A stretch of 10,962 nucleotides of DNA from positions 2,418-13,379 of the forward strand of contig MGQD01000200.1 in the NCBI GenBank assembly GCA_001797695.1, given 5' to 3'. A program made the position numbers and the translations under genes. The first letter of the stretch is position 1, and every line of letters starts with the position of its first letter. Source of the stretch: Deltaproteobacteria bacterium RBG_13_49_15 (GTDB lineage Bacteria > Desulfobacterota > Desulfobacteria > Desulfobacterales > UBA2156). Below are positions 7,102 to 10,962 of this stretch, piece after piece. The notes beneath the pieces were generated by a model. The model saw only the letters and a list, made by a program, of their open reading frames with translations, had not been told where the DNA came from and ran no database searches.

Positions 7102-8092
7102 TACGCCGCTGATTCAGGTAACCGACCTTGTCAAACATTTTCCACTGGGAGGCGGAGTGCTGGCCAAACCTCACGGCTGGGTCAAGGCCGTGGAGGGGGT
7201 CTCTTTTGCGGTTTTTCGCGGGGAGAACTTCGGACTTGTTGGGGAATCGGGGTGCGGCAAAACCACCCTCGGGCGTCTGATCATGCGCTTGATCAAACCC
7301 ACTTCGGGAAGGGTTATGTTCGACGGGCGGGACATTTTTTCACTTCCGAAAAGCGAAATGATGCTCCTGCGCCGACGGATGCAGATTATCTTTCAAGATC
7401 CTTACTCGAGCCTGGACCCGCGCATGAAGGTCGAATCGATCGTGGGCGAACCGTTGAGGGCCATAGGCGGTTTGTCAAGGGGCGAGCGGCGGTCGAGGGT
7501 AGCAACGCTTCTCGAAAAGGTGGGGCTGCATGCGGCCGATCTGGACAAGTACCCTCATGAATTTTCAGGCGGCCAGCGCCAGCGGATCGGAGTAGCCCGG
7601 GCGTTATGCGTGAACCCGGATTTGATCGTGGCGGATGAACCGGTCAGCGCTCTGGACGTATCCATCCGGGCCCAGGTGCTCAACTTGCTCATCGATCTCC
7701 AGGAAGAGTTGAACCTGTCTTATGTGTTCATCTCGCACGATTTAGGCGTTGTTGAACATATTTGCGACCGGATAGCGGTAATGTACCTTGGGAGTATCAT
7801 AGAGCTGGCAAATACCGAAAGGTTCAGCCGCAGCCCGCGTCACCCGTATACGGAAGCCCTGCTGAAGGCGGTTCCGTTCCCTGATCCGCACCGCAAGAAA
7901 GAGCCGGCAGTGATGGAAGGTGATGTGCCGAATCCGATTGATCCTCCGCCCGGTTGCACCTTTCACCCCCGATGTGCGTACGCATTTGATCGCTGCAGGC
8001 TCGAAAAACCCCCGCTGATAAAAATCGTTTCGAATCATTCAGTCGCGTGCTGGCTAAATGCAGGCAGCGGCATTGAAGGAGGTATCCAATGA
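7094..8092 (+). CDS. Dipeptide/oligopeptide ABC transporter ATPase, DppF/OppF type
   Basis: A 332-residue cytoplasmic ATPase, the second nucleotide-binding subunit. Walker A GESGCGKT is at 50-57, Q101 is the Q-loop residue, the signature FSGGQ is at 157-161, Walker B LIVADE at 177-182, and the switch histidine is H215. An N-terminal insertion with GGGVLAKPHGWVKAV is typical of DppF/OppF rather than DppD. The C-terminal region has cysteines 288, 294, 301 and 319, with the same spacing (6, 7, 18) as in the partner ATPase, so both probably carry an iron-sulfur cluster. AAGGAG (7083-7088) lies 5 bases before the ATG, inside the end of the upstream gene. The stop codon overlaps the ketopantoate reductase start as ATGA, so the operon continues past the transporter. 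Confidence 0.93.
   Translation: MPDTPLIQVTDLVKHFPLGGGVLAKPHGWVKAVEGVSFAVFRGENFGLVGESGCGKTTLGRLIMRLIKPTSGRVMFDGRDIFSLPKSEMMLLRRRMQIIFQDPYSSLDPRMKVESIVGEPLRAIGGLSRGERRSRVATLLEKVGLHAADLDKYPHEFSGGQRQRIGVARALCVNPDLIVADEPVSALDVSIRAQVLNLLIDLQEELNLSYVFISHDLGVVEHICDRIAVMYLGSIIELANTERFSRSPRHPYTEALLKAVPFPDPHRKKEPAVMEGDVPNPIDPPPGCTFHPRCAYAFDRCRLEKPPLIKIVSNHSVACWLNAGSGIEGGIQ
8076..8082 (+). promoter_or_regulatory. Strong ribosome binding site of the ketopantoate reductase gene
   Basis: AAGGAGG at 8076-8082 lies 6 bases before the ATG at 8089, inside the end of the upstream ATPase gene. It fixes the start and shows the reductase is well translated as part of the transporter message rather than being a leftover read-through gene. 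Confidence 0.7.
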
Positions 8093-9039
8093 AAATCGCC
8101 GTTATCGGCGCCGGCGCCATGGGGAGTCTTTTCGGAGCTCATTTGGCCGAATCCGGGGAAGATGTCCACCTGATTGATGTGTGGCAGGAGCACGTGGAGG
8201 CCGTTAACCGGAGCGGGGTGATGGTCGAGAGTGCAAATTCACGGCGAGTGGTTTCTGTTTCAGCGACGACCAACCCGGCCGATGTTGGGACGGTTGCGCT
8301 TACCATCATCTTTGTCAAATCCACTCAGACAGCCGCTGCTGCTGAAACGGCGGCCGGCATAATCGGCGCCGACGGAACGGTCCTGACGCTCCAAAACGGG
8401 ATGGGGAATGCCGATATCATCTCCGGCAGGATTGACCCCGGACGGATCATCGCCGGAACGACATCGCACGGAGCAACGCTTCTCGCCCCTGGAACCATCC
8501 GGCATGCCGGCCCCGGGCCGACTGTGATCGGACCGTGGTCTCCCGGTATCAAAGGGATGCAAAGAGCAGAGAAGGTCGCATCCGTCCTTTCCCGGGCAGG
8601 AATTGCAACCGATGTGGTCGAAGATATCCGCCCGGTGGTTTGGGCCAAACTGTTGATCAATGTGGGGATCAATGCCATCACCGGCCTCACGGGAATCAAG
8701 AACGGTCAGCTTCTTGATCTTGAGGTCACCCGCAATCTGAGCCGCGCCGCAGTTGCCGAAGCAGTGCAAGTGGCGCATGCCCAGGGGGTCCGCGTTCGAA
8801 ATGATGCTGCGGAACATGTTTTTCAGATCGCCGCTGCCACCGCCGCCAACCGCTCGTCGATGGGGCAGGATGTCGACCGGAAGCGTGCAACGGAAATTGA
8901 CGCCATCAACGGATACATCGTTCGCGAAGCCGAAAGATTTGGAATCGAGGCGCCGGTAAATAAGACGCTGACGGCGTTGATTAAAACCTTGGAGTCTCAC
9001 TATATAGATCTTAAAAATAGTCCTGCTTCAGCAGGATAA
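8089..9039 (+). CDS. panE: 2-dehydropantoate 2-reductase (ketopantoate reductase, PanE/ApbA family)
   Basis: A 316-residue NADPH-dependent reductase. In pantothenate synthesis this family reduces ketopantoate to pantoate in the cytoplasm. The N-terminal Rossmann fold shows GAGAMGS (7-13). LQNGMGN (101-107) is the conserved mid-domain motif. The catalytic lysine is K187 in VVWAKLLINVGINAI, with the conserved asparagines 191 and 195 after it. The C-terminal domain carries SSMGQD (256-261) and E269 in ATEIDAINGYI, matching the substrate-binding serine and glutamate of PanE. Length is near the usual 300-310. The family also has members acting on other 2-oxo acids in catabolic operons, so the gene name rests partly on panB being next. 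Its start overlaps the upstream ATPase stop by 4 bases, and panB follows after 52 bases. Confidence 0.85.
   Translation: MKIAVIGAGAMGSLFGAHLAESGEDVHLIDVWQEHVEAVNRSGVMVESANSRRVVSVSATTNPADVGTVALTIIFVKSTQTAAAAETAAGIIGADGTVLTLQNGMGNADIISGRIDPGRIIAGTTSHGATLLAPGTIRHAGPGPTVIGPWSPGIKGMQRAEKVASVLSRAGIATDVVEDIRPVVWAKLLINVGINAITGLTGIKNGQLLDLEVTRNLSRAAVAEAVQVAHAQGVRVRNDAAEHVFQIAAATAANRSSMGQDVDRKRATEIDAINGYIVREAERFGIEAPVNKTLTALIKTLESHYIDLKNSPASAG
9021..9036 (+). repeat. Short perfect inverted repeat at the end of the ketopantoate reductase gene
   Basis: TCCTGC (9021-9026) and GCAGGA (9031-9036) form a 6-base-pair stem with a TTCA loop, ending one base before the TAA stop. No T tract follows, so it is not an intrinsic terminator. 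It may be an mRNA-stabilising or processing hairpin, or chance. Confidence 0.35.
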
Positions 9040-9091
9040 AATCGGCAATCCCGGTTGGAACCAATTAAACAAGAAATGGGGGAAAAAACAG

Positions 9092-9940
9092 ATGAGCGCT
9101 AAAATTACGATCCTGGATGTGCGAAAAGCCAAAGAAGAAGGAAGAAAATTGGTAATGGTTACGGCCTATGACTATCCTTTCGGCCTCCTGGCCGACCAGG
9201 CCGGTGTCGATATTGTGCTCGTCGGCGATTCATTGGGGATGGTGGTGATGGGGCTGGAAGGAACCGTAGAAGTGACCATGGAAAACATGATCCATCATAC
9301 CCGTGCAGTGGTGCGAGGATGCAAACATCCGCTGGTGGTGGGCGACATGCCGTTTATGAGTTACAACACATCCGTCCGGGATGCCATCATCAACGCCGGG
9401 CGGTTAATGAAAGAAGGGGGTTGTGATGTCGTAAAGCTGGAAGGCGGCGTTGATTTCGCACCCACAATCCAGGCGATTGTCAAGGCCGGGATCCCGGTGA
9501 TGGGGCATATCGGCCTCACCCCCCAGACCGCCGGCTCTTTGGGCGGCTTCAAAATGCAAGGCCGGGATGCCGCTGCAGCAATGCAGATCATCGAGGATGC
9601 GAAAGCCCTTCAAAACGCAGGAGTCTTCTCAATCATTCTTGAAGCCGTGCCTGCTCCGCTGGGGAAGCTAGTGGCAGAGGCCGTCAGGGTGCCGGTGATC
9701 GGGATCGGAGCCGGGCCGGATGTAGACGGTCAGGTGCTCGTTACCCACGACATGGTCGGATTGTTTGAAAAATTTATTCCGAAATTCGTTAAGCAATATG
9801 CCAATATCCGCGCTGTGATTCTTGAAGCGCTCACCGGATACAAAAAGGAAGTTCAAAACTCCGCTTTTCCGGGACCTGAACACTCATTTAAAATGCCGGA
9901 GGAAGCGTTGGCACAGTTGAAGAAAATGATTGGGAGTTGA
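9092..9940 (+). CDS. panB: 3-methyl-2-oxobutanoate hydroxymethyltransferase (ketopantoate hydroxymethyltransferase)
   Basis: A 282-residue TIM-barrel enzyme that transfers the hydroxymethyl group from 5,10-methylenetetrahydrofolate to 2-oxoisovalerate to make ketopantoate, the first committed step of pantothenate and coenzyme A synthesis. The family motifs are all present: VMVTAYDYPFG near the N-terminus, VLVGDSLGM (42-50, metal ligand D45), VVGDMPFMSY (82-91, D85), VVKLEGG (113-119, K115 and E117), GHIGLTPQ (138-145), the catalytic glutamate E184 in IILEAVP, and GIGAGPDVDGQVLV (204-217). Length is normal or slightly long. A run of five G residues (9078-9082) lies 9 bases before the ATG and is the likely ribosome binding site. 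It follows the ketopantoate reductase gene by 52 bases, so the two sequential pantoate enzymes are encoded together. panC and panD are not in the window. Confidence 0.96.
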   Translation: MSAKITILDVRKAKEEGRKLVMVTAYDYPFGLLADQAGVDIVLVGDSLGMVVMGLEGTVEVTMENMIHHTRAVVRGCKHPLVVGDMPFMSYNTSVRDAIINAGRLMKEGGCDVVKLEGGVDFAPTIQAIVKAGIPVMGHIGLTPQTAGSLGGFKMQGRDAAAAMQIIEDAKALQNAGVFSIILEAVPAPLGKLVAEAVRVPVIGIGAGPDVDGQVLVTHDMVGLFEKFIPKFVKQYANIRAVILEALTGYKKEVQNSAFPGPEHSFKMPEEALAQLKKMIGS

Positions 9941-9949
9941 GGATGTTTC

Positions 9950-10588
9950 TCAGAGGAGAAGGAGTGTCTTGTCTAGCTTGAAAAGGATTTCGGAAAGAGG
10001 GATGCCGAATACAAAGTCGAGCATATCCGGATCCATTTTCGCCTTTTTAACAGTCAGTTTTCGGATTTGATCATCGTATGAAATGATAAACCGGATTTTT
10101 TCAAGCGATTCAGGAGTTCTGTTTTTGCGGATGTCTTCTAATAGCGGATTGATGATTTTAAAAGAGCAGCGCCGGGAATGGTCTTGCACCAGTTCCCAGA
10201 GACCCTTGATGCCGGATAAGAGATCTTTTCGGGTCAACCTGTTTTTTTCATATATGATTTCGAGATTTTTAGGGTTCCAGCATTCAAACGTCCGGCACTC
10301 GTGGGGCCTGTCTGCGTATATAGTACAGGATTTTGTCTTTTTCTCAAAGAAAATACAGGACCAGGCTCCTTTTTTACCTTTTATCTTGATGATGTCGGAT
10401 CGGGCCTGGACGATTCCTCCCTTGACATTGTCATGAGCCGGTTCCCCTTTTCGGATGGTGAAAAGATATTTTAAGGGGATTACGCCGGTTTCAATGAGAA
10501 ACCGATCTTCCGTATGAAAGGCCGGCCCCCCTTTTTCACAGCACTTTCCGCACCTCCGGCATCCGGTTTGCTCCCTTTCTTGCTCCAT
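9950..10588 (-). CDS. YkgJ-type cysteine-cluster protein (CxxCxxCC zinc/iron-chelating domain)
   Basis: A 212-residue protein with an N-terminal cysteine cluster C10-x2-C13-x2-C16-C17, and further cysteines in WSCIFF, KSCTIY, ECRTFECW (the region about residues 77-103) and RRCSF. This matches the YkgJ / CxxCxxCC family, thought to bind zinc or an iron-sulfur cluster; its cellular role is not established. No signal peptide or membrane segment is seen, so it is probably cytoplasmic. The start at the CAT 10586-10588 has only a distant GAGG upstream on the minus strand, so the exact start is slightly uncertain. The gene converges on panB with 9 bases between the stop codons, and is divergent from the winged-helix gene with 38 bases between the starts. 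The C-terminal half, after about residue 110, has no feature I recognise. Confidence 0.82.
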   Translation of the reverse strand: MEQEREQTGCRRCGKCCEKGGPAFHTEDRFLIETGVIPLKYLFTIRKGEPAHDNVKGGIVQARSDIIKIKGKKGAWSCIFFEKKTKSCTIYADRPHECRTFECWNPKNLEIIYEKNRLTRKDLLSGIKGLWELVQDHSRRCSFKIINPLLEDIRKNRTPESLEKIRFIISYDDQIRKLTVKKAKMDPDMLDFVFGIPLSEILFKLDKTLLLL

Positions 10589-10589
10589 C

Positions 10590-10617
10590 TTGAAAATCCG
10601 ATCCTCTGGTTTTTATT
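10590..10617 (+). promoter_or_regulatory. Candidate promoter in the divergent gap before the winged-helix gene
   Basis: TTGAAA (10590-10595) and TTTATT (10612-10617) are separated by 16 bases in the 38-base gap between divergent starts. If used, transcription would begin within a few bases of the ATG at 10627, giving a leaderless or nearly leaderless mRNA. That fits the missing Shine-Dalgarno, but the match is only moderate. Confidence 0.22.
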
Positions 10618-10626
10618 CTCTTTGAC

Positions 10627-10962
10627 ATGGCTCAAGTGCGACTTCAAGCTAAAATCGTATCTATCCGCGAATCGTTTTCAGGCAGGGGGCTTCACATTGA
10701 TTTCAAATCCTATCAGGTGACAGTGGATGGTCAACCGATCGAACTGAGTTCCCGCGAATTCAAATTTCTTCAGTTTTTCACCAGCCATCCCGGACGTATA
10801 TACAACCTGAATCAGCTGCTGGATCGCGTCTGGGGGGACGAGGCCTTCGTGGAGCCCCGAACCGCGGACATCCACATCAGTCGCCTCCGAGGCGCGATCG
10901 AACCGGGTAAAGAGAATCCTCAGTACATCTTGACCATGCGGGGAATAGGTTACAAATTCACC
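10627..10962 (+). CDS. OmpR/PhoB-type winged-helix DNA-binding protein without a receiver domain, 3' truncated by window edge
   Basis: The visible 112 residues form a Trans_reg_C winged-helix domain, the DNA-binding output domain of two-component response regulators. Landmarks are VTVDGQPIELSSREFKFLQF (about 31-50), HPGRIYNLNQLLDRVWG (54-70), the recognition helix in RTADIHISRLRGAIE (78-92) and the wing sequence TMRGIGYKF (103-111). The frame has an in-frame TGA at 10591-10593 and the first ATG is at 10627, so at most about 18 residues precede the domain. No receiver domain is encoded upstream in any frame, since the opposite strand carries the cysteine-cluster gene. It is either a standalone winged-helix regulator or the remnant of a response regulator. 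The frame is still open at the window end, just after the canonical domain end, so any extra C-terminal domain would be outside. No Shine-Dalgarno is visible. Confidence 0.8.
   Translation, partial: MAQVRLQAKIVSIRESFSGRGLHIDFKSYQVTVDGQPIELSSREFKFLQFFTSHPGRIYNLNQLLDRVWGDEAFVEPRTADIHISRLRGAIEPGKENPQYILTMRGIGYKFT

Noticed and set aside
8260..9000. 246-residue open frame on the minus strand
   Set aside because: It is antisense to the ketopantoate reductase gene, whose motifs are unambiguous; it has no motif, ribosome binding site or context of its own.
9053..9062. GGTT-GG-AACC palindrome before panB
   Set aside because: Too short to distinguish from chance, with no promoter elements or second copy nearby.
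10083..10436. 117-residue plus-strand open frame
   Set aside because: It is the shadow of the minus-strand cysteine-cluster gene and has no recognisable domain.

Overview
The window looks like chromosomal DNA of a Gram-negative, moderately GC-rich bacterium. My best guess, from overall gene style, is a deltaproteobacterium (Desulfobacterota); nothing in the window proves this lineage. The Gram-negative reading rests on a substrate-binding protein with a cleavable signal peptide and no lipobox, as expected for a soluble periplasmic protein. I see no tRNA, rRNA, CRISPR array, insertion sequence or phage gene.

Layout: (1) 1-1263 holds the 3' part of a nitrilase-superfamily amidase and a small class I SAM methyltransferase, both on the plus strand. 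(2) 1264-1415 is a 152-base gap with a plausible promoter and a strong ribosome binding site. (3) 1416-8092 is a complete dipeptide/oligopeptide-type (Dpp/Opp) ABC importer: periplasmic binding protein, two permeases, a cytoplasmic M20 amidohydrolase placed between the permease and ATPase genes, then two ATPases. A strong intrinsic terminator lies between the binding-protein gene and the first permease and ends against that permease's start codon. (4) 8089-9940 continues the same run with a ketopantoate reductase (PanE/ApbA type), overlapping the last ATPase gene by 4 bases, and then ketopantoate hydroxymethyltransferase (panB). (5) 9950-10588, minus strand, is a YkgJ-type cysteine-cluster protein, convergent with panB with only 9 bases between the stop codons. 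(6) 10627-10962, plus strand and cut by the window edge, is an OmpR/PhoB-type winged-helix DNA-binding domain that starts without any receiver domain in front of it.

How the genes may work together: the tight spacing and the ATGA overlaps (peptidase/ATPase, ATPase/ketopantoate reductase) point to one co-expressed unit. It would import a peptide or other amide-containing compound, hydrolyse it in the cytoplasm with the M20 enzyme, and make pantoate from 2-oxoisovalerate through PanB and PanE. A biochemical link between the imported substrate and the pantoate steps is inference only. The most notable features are this coupling, the terminator placed against the permease start, and the receiver-less winged-helix gene. 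I see no clearly novel defence, mobile or RNA system.
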